The notes beneath the pieces are model-generated. The model searched no databases. It saw only the letters and a list, made by a program, of their open reading frames with translations, and was not told the origin of the DNA. 40,595 nucleotides of DNA, taken from NCBI GenBank assembly GCA_020048285.1, contig JAIFMU010000019.1:1-40595 (forward strand), in the 5' to 3' direction. Each line of letters opens with the position of its first letter. Position 1 is the first letter of the stretch. This document shows positions 1-7,029 of the stretch, one piece after another. Source of the stretch: a bacterium (lineage in GTDB: Bacteria; Fibrobacterota; Chitinivibrionia; Chitinivibrionales; Chitinivibrionaceae). Both the position numbers and the translations under genes were made by a program.

Positions 1-161
1 ATGGATTCCTCCGTGGTTGGAATGGGTTCCTCCGTGGTTGGAATGGGTTCCTCCGTGGTTGGAATGGGTTCCTCCGTGGTTGGAATGGGTTCCTCTGAGG
101 TTGGAATGGGTTCCTCTGAGGTTGGAATGGGTTCCTCCTTGGTTGGAATGGGTTCCTCCGT
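1..161. repeat. 21-bp tandem repeat array 1 (minisatellite, truncated by window edge)
   Basis: Seven full 21-bp units (1-21, 22-42, 43-63, 64-84, 85-105, 106-126, 127-147) and a partial eighth run head to tail. Each begins ATGGGTTCCTC and ends GGTTGGA. Units differ only in a short central block (CGTGG, TGAGG, CTTGG). The array probably extends left of the window. Read in one frame it gives a heptapeptide (EWVPPWL) repeat, but no ribosome binding site or conserved protein supports translation. Confidence 0.95.
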
Positions 162-310
162 CGCCCAATCGTAGGGTTTCACCCTACGCTGGGATAAACC
201 GGACCTTCGGCCCTCAATGCCGGATACCCACAAGGGGCATTACTACAGGAAATTTTACCGCCATTTCGGTTTTGAATCGGTTCGGGGCTGATCTATTTTC
301 AACGGGTTAA
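162..310. repeat. REP-like hairpin block after array 1
   Basis: A perfect 8-bp stem with a 3-nt loop occupies 170-188 (CGTAGGGT / ACCCTACG). A weaker GGACC-TTC-GGCCC hairpin follows near 202-214. Paired short hairpins built from 'GGGTTTCACCC' and 'GGNCCTTCGGNCC' words resemble extragenic palindromic elements known in several bacterial genomes. I see no gene in 162-310. The assignment to a REP class is inference. Confidence 0.5.
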
Positions 311-481
311 AAATCAAATCAGGAGTTAATCGATGCCCTTATAAATGCGGTAGATTCGGCCTACGGCAAAACGAAGTTTGATTCTGAAAGCGAACGGGTG
401 GCGTTTCTGTTTGAACAGAATCGGGAGTTGGTGAATCCGCTTGGGATGGGTGAACCGGAGAAGAAGACGAGGAAGAAGTAA
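311..481 (+). pseudogene. 3' remnant of an unrecognised gene (tail copy 1)
   Basis: After a stop at 308-310 the frame is open for 56 codons to the TAA at 479-481, with no start codon or ribosome binding site suited to it. The peptide contains SESERVAFLFE followed by a Lys-rich end (EKKTRKK). The same peptide motif and 25 identical bases recur at 2345-2369, in the tail at 2291-2452. It therefore reads as the C-terminal end of a larger protein whose body is missing. I do not recognise the parent family. The two tails bracket the ATPase/DUF4276 pair. Confidence 0.6.
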
Positions 482-538
482 AAATAGGGTCTCAACATAG
501 CTTATTTTAGCAGTATAAACGATTAACAGGATTACGGT

Positions 539-1726
539 ATGAAAATTGAGTCTATACGCCTTAAGAATTTTCGAGCGTTTAAAGATACGGAACTGAAAGA
601 CATTCCCAACTTTTGCGTACTTGTCGGCGCAAATGGAAGTGGTAAATCAACACTCTTTTCGGTTTTCTCTTTTCTTCATGAAGCACTCAAATCAAATATC
701 ACCGTTGCATTGGCAAAACTTGGCGGTAATAGAGGTATTCAGGAAGTTCGAAGTCGTAACAGCAGCGGTCCAATTGAGATCGAACTTAAATTTAAGGAAA
801 ATCTGAATTCACCCTTGGTCACCTATCTGGTACAGATCGATGATCCAAACGGGAAAGCCGTTATTACTCGGGAGCTTCTTAAGTATCGCCGCGGCAGTAA
901 AGGTCAGCCATGGCATTTTCTCGATTTTACATTGGGAAAAGGGAGCGCAGTAATCAATGAACTTGATAGTATTAGCGCAGAATCAGACCTTCAGAGAGAA
1001 GAACAGCAGCTAAAATCACCGGATATTTTAGCAATTAAGGGTTTGGCGAATTTTGAAAAATTCCCTGCCGTGATGGCATTAGGAAATCTCATTGAAGAGT
1101 GGCATGTCTCTGATTTTCATATTGGGAAAGCCCGCCCAGAACAGGAAGCCGGCTATGCTGAACAGCTTTCTACGGAGGGCGAAAACTTATCACTGGTTCT
1201 TGAGTTTCTAAAAAACAATCATCCGCAAATACTGGAAACAATCTTCGAAAAACTGAAAGAGAGGGTACCCGGCATTACCAGTGTGGAAACCAAGCCAACC
1301 GAAGAGGGACGGCTGCTGCTGAAATTTCAGGATGGTGCATTTGAAGATCCGTTTCTTGCCCGCTTTGTATCGGATGGAACAATTAAGATGCTTGCATATC
1401 TCGTTCTTCTTCATGATCCAAAACCGCGTCCTCTTCTGTGCATTGAAGAACCAGAAAACCAACTATACCAAAGCCTGCTCTATGAACTGGCAGAGGAGTT
1501 TCGAGCGTATGCACATCAAGGGGGGCAGGTTTTTATTTCTACCCATTCCCCAGATTTTCTCAATGCCGTTGAAATCAACGAACTCTTTTGGCTTGTCAAA
1601 GAGAATGGATATACAAAGGTGAAACGGGCACGGGACGACGAGCAGGTCGCTGCATACATTGAGGATGGTGATAAACTGGGCTACCTGTGGAAACAAGGTT
1701 TTTTTGAAGGAGTTAGTCCACGATGA
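539..1726 (+). CDS. AAA family ATPase, OLD/RecF-like (AAA_21), partner of DUF4276 protein
   Basis: This 395-aa protein is a soluble SMC/OLD-type ATPase. The N-terminus (IESIRLKNFRAFKD) is typical of RecF/OLD proteins. The Walker A motif GANGSGKST lies at about residues 30-38. A late Walker B (LLCIEEPEN, near 300) and an H-loop (FISTHS, near 335) complete the ABC-like fold. No Toprim nuclease domain is fused to it. The next gene, overlapping by 4 nt (ATGA), encodes a DUF4276 protein, so the pair looks like a split OLD-type ATPase/Toprim system. Pairs of this type are widespread and often occur in accessory or defence regions. The C-terminal GYLWKQGFFEG segment is, as I recall, typical of DUF4276-linked ATPases. 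A GGA-rich site precedes the ATG. Substrate and trigger are unknown. Confidence 0.85.
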   Translation: MKIESIRLKNFRAFKDTELKDIPNFCVLVGANGSGKSTLFSVFSFLHEALKSNITVALAKLGGNRGIQEVRSRNSSGPIEIELKFKENLNSPLVTYLVQIDDPNGKAVITRELLKYRRGSKGQPWHFLDFTLGKGSAVINELDSISAESDLQREEQQLKSPDILAIKGLANFEKFPAVMALGNLIEEWHVSDFHIGKARPEQEAGYAEQLSTEGENLSLVLEFLKNNHPQILETIFEKLKERVPGITSVETKPTEEGRLLLKFQDGAFEDPFLARFVSDGTIKMLAYLVLLHDPKPRPLLCIEEPENQLYQSLLYELAEEFRAYAHQGGQVFISTHSPDFLNAVEINELFWLVKENGYTKVKRARDDEQVAAYIEDGDKLGYLWKQGFFEGVSPR

Positions 1727-2289
1727 GCACACTTGTTTTTCTGCTTGAAGAAGAATCAATGAAAGCATATCTCGAACAGTTGCTTCCCCGAGTATTACCA
1801 GAGAGTGTTCACTTTCGAATTTTCGCATTTGAAGGGAAGTCTGATCTTGAAAAAAATATCCCAGCAAAACTTCGTGGTTGGCGGCTTCCTGACAGCAGAT
1901 TTGTTATTATTCGTGATCAGGACAGCGGCGATTGTTTGTCAATAAAAGCAAAACTGAAAGCATTGTGCGAAGAGTCCGGGAAGGGAAACATTTCGTTAGT
2001 TCGTATAGCCTGTAAAGAGCTTGAAAGTTGGCATTTGGGGAATCTTTCAGCTGTTGAAACAGCATTGGGCATAGATGGTTTGGCTAAATTACAAAACAAG
2101 GCTAAATATAGAAATCCAGATTTATTGACAAACGCATCCGATGAATTAAAGAAGATTACCGGCGGCAAGTATCAAAAGGTCAATAGTTCTCGTAAACTTG
2201 GAGGCATTGTCGATATCTCTGCCAATTGCTCTACAAGTTTCCAACAGCTCATCAGCGGCATTCAAAAAGTGCTTTCAGTGGCGGCATAG
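1723..2289 (+). CDS. DUF4276 family protein (Toprim-like), translationally coupled to the ATPase
   Basis: The 188-aa protein matches the DUF4276 pattern. It has an acidic start (LLEEESMKAYLEQLLPRVLP), then EGKSDLEKNIP near residue 38, IRDQDSGDC near 63, and RIACKELESWHLG near 93. The early glutamates and the DQD motif resemble the acidic metal-binding residues of Toprim nucleases. The ATG overlaps the ATPase stop (ATGA, 1723-1726), which implies co-translation and probably a complex. Known: DUF4276 genes commonly sit next to AAA_21 ATPases. Inferred: a metal-dependent nuclease partner in a defence-type module. Nuclease activity cannot be shown from sequence alone. Confidence 0.85.
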   Translation: MSTLVFLLEEESMKAYLEQLLPRVLPESVHFRIFAFEGKSDLEKNIPAKLRGWRLPDSRFVIIRDQDSGDCLSIKAKLKALCEESGKGNISLVRIACKELESWHLGNLSAVETALGIDGLAKLQNKAKYRNPDLLTNASDELKKITGGKYQKVNSSRKLGGIVDISANCSTSFQQLISGIQKVLSVAA

Positions 2290-2290
2290 T

Positions 2291-2452
2291 TTTGAGCAAG
2301 GCGGTGAATTTGGCCTAGGAAAACAGAAATTTGTCAGCGAAAGTGAACGGGTGGCGTTTCTGTTTGAACGGTATCGGGGGTTGGTGAAGGGGGAAGCGAA
2401 AAGTGTCAAGCCGAAAGCTTCAAGGAAGAAGAAGGGGAGTGAATGGAATTAA
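2291..2452 (+). pseudogene. 3' remnant of the same unrecognised gene (tail copy 2)
   Basis: Immediately after the DUF4276 stop, an open frame without its own start encodes a C-terminal tail. It contains SESERVAFLFERY and a Lys-rich end, and stops at 2450-2452. It is homologous to the tail at 311-481, with 25 identical bases (392-416 versus 2345-2369). The remaining sequence is diverged, so this is not a recent exact duplication. The TAA overlaps the ATG of the next gene, suggesting that gene was once coupled to the parent of this tail. Confidence 0.6.
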
Positions 2453-3210
2453 ATCTCGACAATAACAAGAATCTTCAAATGTTTAGAGTTGTAGTTTCCA
2501 AACTATCAGAAAAAATTCCATTTATTGGTTTTGGTATCGAATTGTTAAATACACTGCAAGAAGAACAGCAACGAATGGTGACAGAAGGGCGATTAACAGC
2601 ATTAGAAAATCAAAATGGCTATCATTGCGGAAATCTATTGATTGATTTTTCGGAGCTGTTTGAATATCACCTCCGATTTAGAAAACAATACCTCTGCATT
2701 TGTATTATCGAATATCTACAAAGAAATCTATCAGAGATTGCTACAGGCTGGAACCGAGAGATTGCCAAAAGTGAAATACTTGAACTTGTGGCTCAGAAAG
2801 GTGTGGATAATGTAGAGTCAAATACACAACTTGCGCTTTCTGAATTGTCCCGAGAAGGACTTATTCTTTTAATGCCACCAATGTCAGACCTGCATATTGA
2901 GTGCTTGACGAGTATTAAAGTATCAGAATATTTCTCTTTCAAAACTGATGTGTTGTTTCGAGATTGGGATCCTGAGGACGATGCTAAAGAAGTCATTAAG
3001 ATTGCGTTCAATTCACCAGATAAGCGTGTTCTGTTTGAAGAACTTGAACATACTAACCCTACATGGTCACGTCATCGTATTAATTCGGCACTTCAGTTTC
3101 TGCTAAAAAATGATTATGTTCTACATTATGCAAAAGAGTATTCAGGTGGGGAAACGGTGATGTCAAAATATCGTCCCAATAATGAAGCACTCCAGTTTGC
3201 GGGTTTATAA
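2443..3210 (+). CDS. Unrecognised 255-aa protein with winged-helix-like C-terminus
   Basis: I do not recognise a family. The N-terminal ~40 residues contain a short hydrophobic patch (IPFIGFGIELLNTL). The middle is mostly helical and polar. Residues ~185-255 (starting KRVLFEELEHTNPTWSRHR, with INSALQFLLKNDYVLH after it) look like a winged-helix fold followed by a wing-like GGET turn. The ATG at 2443 lies inside the preceding gene tail, whose stop is at 2450-2452. The AGGAAGAAGAAGGGG stretch upstream can serve as ribosome binding site. Its position beside an ATPase/DUF4276 pair suggests an accessory or defence role, but that is inference from neighbourhood only. Confidence 0.65.
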   Translation: MELNLDNNKNLQMFRVVVSKLSEKIPFIGFGIELLNTLQEEQQRMVTEGRLTALENQNGYHCGNLLIDFSELFEYHLRFRKQYLCICIIEYLQRNLSEIATGWNREIAKSEILELVAQKGVDNVESNTQLALSELSREGLILLMPPMSDLHIECLTSIKVSEYFSFKTDVLFRDWDPEDDAKEVIKIAFNSPDKRVLFEELEHTNPTWSRHRINSALQFLLKNDYVLHYAKEYSGGETVMSKYRPNNEALQFAGL

Positions 3211-3349
3211 GTAACTCTTGTTTGGCTAGATTAATAAACTGTAGTCGCAGTAGACCTTTATCCAAATCCGTTTCTGTGCGGTCAGGTGTTCCGTGGTTGA
3301 AATAATTCTTTCGCAACCGGTGCCCCTTCGAAAATCTATTTACAACAAC

Positions 3350-3379
3350 AAAGGCGACCTCATTTCTGAGATCGCCTTT
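3350..3379 (-). terminator. Intrinsic terminator of the barrel gene at 3403-4422
   Basis: An 11-bp inverted repeat (AAGGCGACCTC at 3351-3361, GAGATCGCCTT at 3369-3379; one G-U wobble) lies just beyond the stop of the minus-strand gene. The T-tract after it is weak. The 3211-3349 stretch shows no convincing gene. Confidence 0.6.
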
Positions 3380-3402
3380 TGCACAGATAACCGTTGTTCC
3401 GA

Positions 3403-4422
3403 TTACAGGCTCATATTGAGCGCCAAGCCGGCGCGCATTTCTCCGATTTCGCGAAGTGTGTAGAGTCCCGCGTTAAATTTGAAATGCTGGTTGATCGCTT
3501 TTTTTAGATCAAGTCCGAGCATCACTGGGCTCTCTTTTTTCATATCGGATTCAGATCCGATTTCGAGACGTTGATCCTCTTTGAGATATTCAACTTCGAA
3601 TGAGACCGCGTCGAGAACCTTTCCGGCGGGGAATGAGACTCCCACGAGAACGGGAACTTTCGCTTCCGTATCCTCTTTCATGCCGGTGGCACCCACTTCG
3701 GCATAGAGTTTTACCGTTCCTTTGATCGCATAGTCGATCAGCGCGGTGGCATTCCACTCGGCGGCGGAGTCAGGTGTATGTACTTTGTTCAGAACGTTAG
3801 TGCGTACACCGAGCCCAAAATTCCCGTTTTCAGTAATGGGGAAATTCTGGAAAAGTCGTAGATAGCCGGTGTTGATCTTGGCATCGCCCGCGCCGATTGC
3901 AAAACTGGTTGAACCGGCATTGTAGTTGAAATCAAATTTTACAAAGTTTCCGTAGACCCCTTTTCCGGTGAAATACCCACCGGGGCCTTCATCGACGTAG
4001 TTCCCAAAGAAAGCTCCGTTGGAGTTATAGAGAATATTTCTTCCGATGCCGAAGGTCACGTTTTTACCCGTGTGGGTAATATAGGCCGAATGAACATCGA
4101 ACCGCGCGACTTTTTCAGTTCCATCGTTGAGTATCTCGGCATCTTCAGGCGATTGAATCCCGCGCATAAGTTCGTAGCCGAATCCCGATGGATAGGCGAG
4201 AATGACCACTTCCCCGGCGAAATTTCCCAGTCGTGCTGCGGTTCCAAACTGCGCCCGCCCCCAGAAATCATCGACATTGTTGCTTCCGCCATTGTCGTAG
4301 GCGTCTTTTTCTACTTTGGTTGAGATCGCAAAGATCGGGTCGATAATCGGTTTAGCTTCTGGAATCTCATCGGCATAGACTGCAATGGCAACGAGTGCCA
4401 GTGGAATAGATTTCAGTCTCAT
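3403..4422 (-). CDS. Outer-membrane beta-barrel (porin-like) protein
   Basis: The 339-aa precursor starts with a signal peptide of about 17 residues (MRLKSIPLALVAIAVYA, cleavage before DE). The rest lacks hydrophobic helices. It shows alternating amphipathic strands rich in Gly, Tyr, Phe and Asn (GNFVKFDFNYNAG, NFGLGVRTNVLN, HFKFNAGLYTLRE), as expected of a beta-barrel. The last residues, LALNMSL, give a hydrophobic C-terminal strand without the classical terminal Phe. An AAGGGGAC ribosome binding site precedes the ATG. It stands alone with its own terminator. I infer an outer-membrane porin or channel; no specific family or substrate is recognised. Confidence 0.7.
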   Translation of the reverse strand: MRLKSIPLALVAIAVYADEIPEAKPIIDPIFAISTKVEKDAYDNGGSNNVDDFWGRAQFGTAARLGNFAGEVVILAYPSGFGYELMRGIQSPEDAEILNDGTEKVARFDVHSAYITHTGKNVTFGIGRNILYNSNGAFFGNYVDEGPGGYFTGKGVYGNFVKFDFNYNAGSTSFAIGAGDAKINTGYLRLFQNFPITENGNFGLGVRTNVLNKVHTPDSAAEWNATALIDYAIKGTVKLYAEVGATGMKEDTEAKVPVLVGVSFPAGKVLDAVSFEVEYLKEDQRLEIGSESDMKKESPVMLGLDLKKAINQHFKFNAGLYTLREIGEMRAGLALNMSL

Positions 4423-4499
4423 TTTGTCCCCTTATGGATAGATTGAAAATGTAAATTCAGGTAAACTGTACCATAATTTTTGAAACTTTTACAAGTGAA

Positions 4500-5000
4500 A
4501 TGAACGGAAATAGCATGAATATCTGTCTCAAACCGTTTCCGTTTACCAATCATCTCGCGGTGGAATACACAATTATCTCTGAATCGTCGGGGGTAACGAT
4601 TTCCGTGCGGCTGTCGGGTGCGGTGGATTGTGTTGACTTGGCGGGAAGTTTCACCGATGAGTTGTGGCGAGGAACCTGCGTGGAACTCTTTGTTCGCGGT
4701 GAAGGTGAATGCTACTCTGAGTGGAATATCGCTCCTGATGGCCGCACGACGAGCAGTGAACTAACATCCTATCGGACGATTGTTCGGTCGGAGCAAAAGG
4801 TGAGCAGTATTTCGTTGGTTCGTGAGGAAAGGTCGGTGCTCTTTTCGGCAGAACTACCGAGTGTGTCAATAGAAAATCGCGAGATCGCCGTGGCGGTAAT
4901 CACTGCTGATCGAGAAGGTTTTCGCATGTTTTGGGGGATTGATCATTGGGAAGGAAGACCGGATTTTCACCGGCGGGAAAATTTTTTTCGATTCACTTAA
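4500..5000 (+). CDS. DOMON-like (type 9 carbohydrate-binding-like) domain protein
   Basis: The 166-aa protein is a single DOMON-like beta-sandwich of the 'DOMON_murB_like' kind. Supporting motifs are DELWRGTCVELFVRG and YSEWNIAPDG in the middle and a C-terminal FWGIDHWEGRPDFHRRENF, where the family usually has a similar HP..KPDFH segment. No signal peptide is visible, so it is probably cytoplasmic. The family is associated with ligand or sugar/heme binding, but the true ligand here is unknown. An alternative ATG at 4515 exists; neither start has a strong ribosome binding site. Its stop overlaps the convergent GGDEF gene stop in the tetranucleotide TTAA (4997-5000). Confidence 0.7.
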   Translation: MNGNSMNICLKPFPFTNHLAVEYTIISESSGVTISVRLSGAVDCVDLAGSFTDELWRGTCVELFVRGEGECYSEWNIAPDGRTTSSELTSYRTIVRSEQKVSSISLVREERSVLFSAELPSVSIENREIAVAVITADREGFRMFWGIDHWEGRPDFHRRENFFRFT

Positions 5001-6220
5001 TCTATTGACACAATGGCCGTTGTTTTGCGGTGATCATCGCCAGTGAGATCGCAAGAACGATAGATAATTCTCGCTCGACCTGCCATTTTAGCATCGTACA
5101 TCGCCGAATCGGCAATCTCTATGAAATCTTCCGTGAAAATACTTTCCACCGTTGGATCCCATTCTGCCACACCAATACTGACACTCACGGTACCCGTCGC
5201 TGAATCGGGGTGAGGAATATTGCAGCGACGTATAGAGTGAAGAATTGATTCGGTGATTTTCCGCGTCGTTTCATCGGTTGTTTTGGTGAGCAAAACGGTA
5301 AACTCTTCGCCACCAAATCGAAAGACCATGTCCGATTCACGGCGAAGAACACCTTGGATTGTCTCTGCCACTGTTTTCAGAACCATGTCACCTTTGAGAT
5401 GTCCAAAGCGGTCGTTATACTTTTTGAAATTATCCACATCGATCATGAGCAGGGCCGTGTGACTGTGATGGCGCTGTGCCTGTATCGTCCAAGTAGTAAT
5501 CGTTTGATTGAAAAATCTTCTGTTAAACACTCCGGTAAGTCCATCGTGAATTGCTTGCTGTTGCAACTCTTCGCGACTTTCATTTAGCTCTGCGATTGTG
5601 GTTTCAAGGCGAACTTGAATCTCTCTAATTTTTACAAAGCTATAAATGAGAACAACATCTGTGGCTGCGGTGAAAAGAACAACCAGTGTATATGACCCCG
5701 CAATTCTCAGAAAATGGGAATTGTCGTAGGATATAACATGTGTTGCACCCTGAAGTGCCGAGGTAATCCCAAACAAAAATGCCACTAGCGATAACGACCA
5801 GATTGTTCCGATTTTGGGGCCTGTGAGAAACATCGCCGCCGCTGGGAATGTGTACATCCAGAGATAGCCATTTCCGTCTGGGCCGCCGGTCACACCGAGA
5901 AAGAGAAAGGCAAAATAAAAAACGAGAAGAACTGTTGAACTTGCCCAGCGAGGTACCGGTTTGTTCCGTGTTAAAATGAATGTGGCGAAAAGTGTGGTTG
6001 CCACACCGATTTCTCCTATTCCGAAAAGGGTATTTCCCGAAGAAATAGTTACGACACCGAATATCAAGAAAAATGTAAATCCAAGGAGAATGAGGATATT
6101 GAACAAAGGAGTTCTCCGAAATTCATCGAGTGAACTTTCCGGCGTGATTCCATTTGAGAAAAAGAGTAGGAGTTTCTCCATCCGATCAGATATACGGTCT
6201 GATTGTTGATTTGACTGCAA
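4997..6220 (-). CDS. Membrane-anchored GGDEF diguanylate cyclase
   Basis: The 407-aa protein has about six membrane segments between residues ~40 and 190, then a short coiled coil, then a GGDEF domain (~225-390). The active-site loop is GGEEF (RFGGEEFTVLL), so synthesis of c-di-GMP from GTP is likely. An RESD motif five residues upstream is a canonical RxxD inhibitory site, implying product feedback. The start is TTG at 6220, preceded by AGGAG at suitable spacing. A later ATG at 6181 is less well supported. It lies 35 nt downstream of the HhH-GPD gene and is probably co-transcribed with it. The N-terminal sensor type is not recognised. Confidence 0.88.
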   Translation of the reverse strand: MQSNQQSDRISDRMEKLLLFFSNGITPESSLDEFRRTPLFNILILLGFTFFLIFGVVTISSGNTLFGIGEIGVATTLFATFILTRNKPVPRWASSTVLLVFYFAFLFLGVTGGPDGNGYLWMYTFPAAAMFLTGPKIGTIWSLSLVAFLFGITSALQGATHVISYDNSHFLRIAGSYTLVVLFTAATDVVLIYSFVKIREIQVRLETTIAELNESREELQQQAIHDGLTGVFNRRFFNQTITTWTIQAQRHHSHTALLMIDVDNFKKYNDRFGHLKGDMVLKTVAETIQGVLRRESDMVFRFGGEEFTVLLTKTTDETTRKITESILHSIRRCNIPHPDSATGTVSVSIGVAEWDPTVESIFTEDFIEIADSAMYDAKMAGRARIIYRSCDLTGDDHRKTTAIVSID

Positions 6221-6255
6221 TTGGCAACTCCTGATTGTTAGATTGGATAAGTATA

Positions 6256-6963
6256 CTATCCAAATCGATAGTTTTCACCATCTTTTTTATCCCAATCAAT
6301 GTGATCGCCGTAAGGCTTTTTAGAATAGTATCGTTTGCCCAATTCAACAAGAAGTGCATGGAACTCCTGAAAAAGTACAGTATTATGAGGAAGTGAGTCG
6401 TGAAAGAGTTGCTGTACGATTTTGTACGGCTCGTTGCCGGAAAGTATTCCGCGATGTAAGAGAAACCGTTTCGTGTATGCATCGATGACGAATGTAGGAA
6501 CCGAAAATGCATAGAGTAAGATTGCATCAGCGGTCTCTTCGCCGATACCGCGCACATCGAGCAACTTCTGACGGGTTGGGGGTTCATTACACGTAGTGAA
6601 AAAAGTCGCCAAGGCGTGAAGGTATTCTGATTTTTGATTAAAATAGCCGGCGGGGCGAATGGCTTTTTGCAATTGATCCTTTGGTAGATTGAGCAGGCTT
6701 TTCGGATTGTGGAGTGCCTTGGCGTCGGCGAGATTTCTCAGGGCCATTTCGACGTTGGTCCAGGCTGTGTTTTGCGTGAGAACTGCTCCGACGGCGATTT
6801 CAAACTGCTCTTCCTGAGTTTTCGGGAATGAATAGTCGCCGGGGTGATAGCCTGAGTGAGATCCCCTTTTTGTGGGATTTGAACCGCTATGAGCAGTCAG
6901 TGGCCACCACCCTTGTGGGCCAAATTCAGCTAATAATCGGTGGAATATTGCAAGTAAATCCAT
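6256..6963 (-). CDS. HhH-GPD base-excision glycosylase (endonuclease III-related family)
   Basis: The 235-aa protein belongs to the endonuclease III-related branch that starts with a GPQGWWP motif and AVLTQNTAWTNVE. The helix-hairpin-helix is DVRGIGEETADAILLYA, followed by the catalytic Asp in FVIDAYTKRF. The lysine that makes E. coli Nth a bifunctional lyase is Glu here (GEET in place of GRKT), so a monofunctional glycosylase is expected. The C-terminal cysteines of the 4Fe-4S loop are missing (KRYYSKKPYGDH). Substrate is probably a damaged base; alkylated purines, as with MagIII-type enzymes, is a guess. GGAGAAACG precedes the ATG. Confidence 0.82.
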   Translation of the reverse strand: MDLLAIFHRLLAEFGPQGWWPLTAHSGSNPTKRGSHSGYHPGDYSFPKTQEEQFEIAVGAVLTQNTAWTNVEMALRNLADAKALHNPKSLLNLPKDQLQKAIRPAGYFNQKSEYLHALATFFTTCNEPPTRQKLLDVRGIGEETADAILLYAFSVPTFVIDAYTKRFLLHRGILSGNEPYKIVQQLFHDSLPHNTVLFQEFHALLVELGKRYYSKKPYGDHIDWDKKDGENYRFG

Positions 6964-6975
6964 CGTTTCTCCATA

Positions 6976-7006
6976 AATAAAAAAGGTGAACCGATTGATT
7001 CACCTT
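6976..7006 (-). terminator. Intrinsic terminator of glgA
   Basis: Reading on the minus strand, the perfect 8-bp stem AAGGTGAA / TTCACCTT (6983-6990 and 6999-7006) is followed directly by TTTTTTATTT. It sits between the glgA stop and the ATG of the HhH-GPD gene, separating the two transcription units. Confidence 0.85.
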
Positions 7007-7029
7007 GTAAAACTCCGGGAAATAGCAAC

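Noticed and set aside
17-310. 97-codon open frame across array 1 with a WVPPWL heptad
   Set aside because: It is produced by the absence of stops in a 21-bp repeat, has no ribosome binding site, and continues into the REP-like hairpins.
3080-3316. Minus-strand 78-codon open frame at the end of the 255-aa gene
   Set aside because: It overlaps the coding end of the 2443-3210 gene on the other strand, lacks a ribosome binding site, and has no recognisable domain.
6256-6963. Loss of the catalytic Lys in the HhH-GPD protein as a sign of inactivation
   Set aside because: The Glu at this position is, as I recall, normal for the endonuclease III-related branch, and the catalytic Asp is kept, so the enzyme is probably a functional monofunctional glycosylase.
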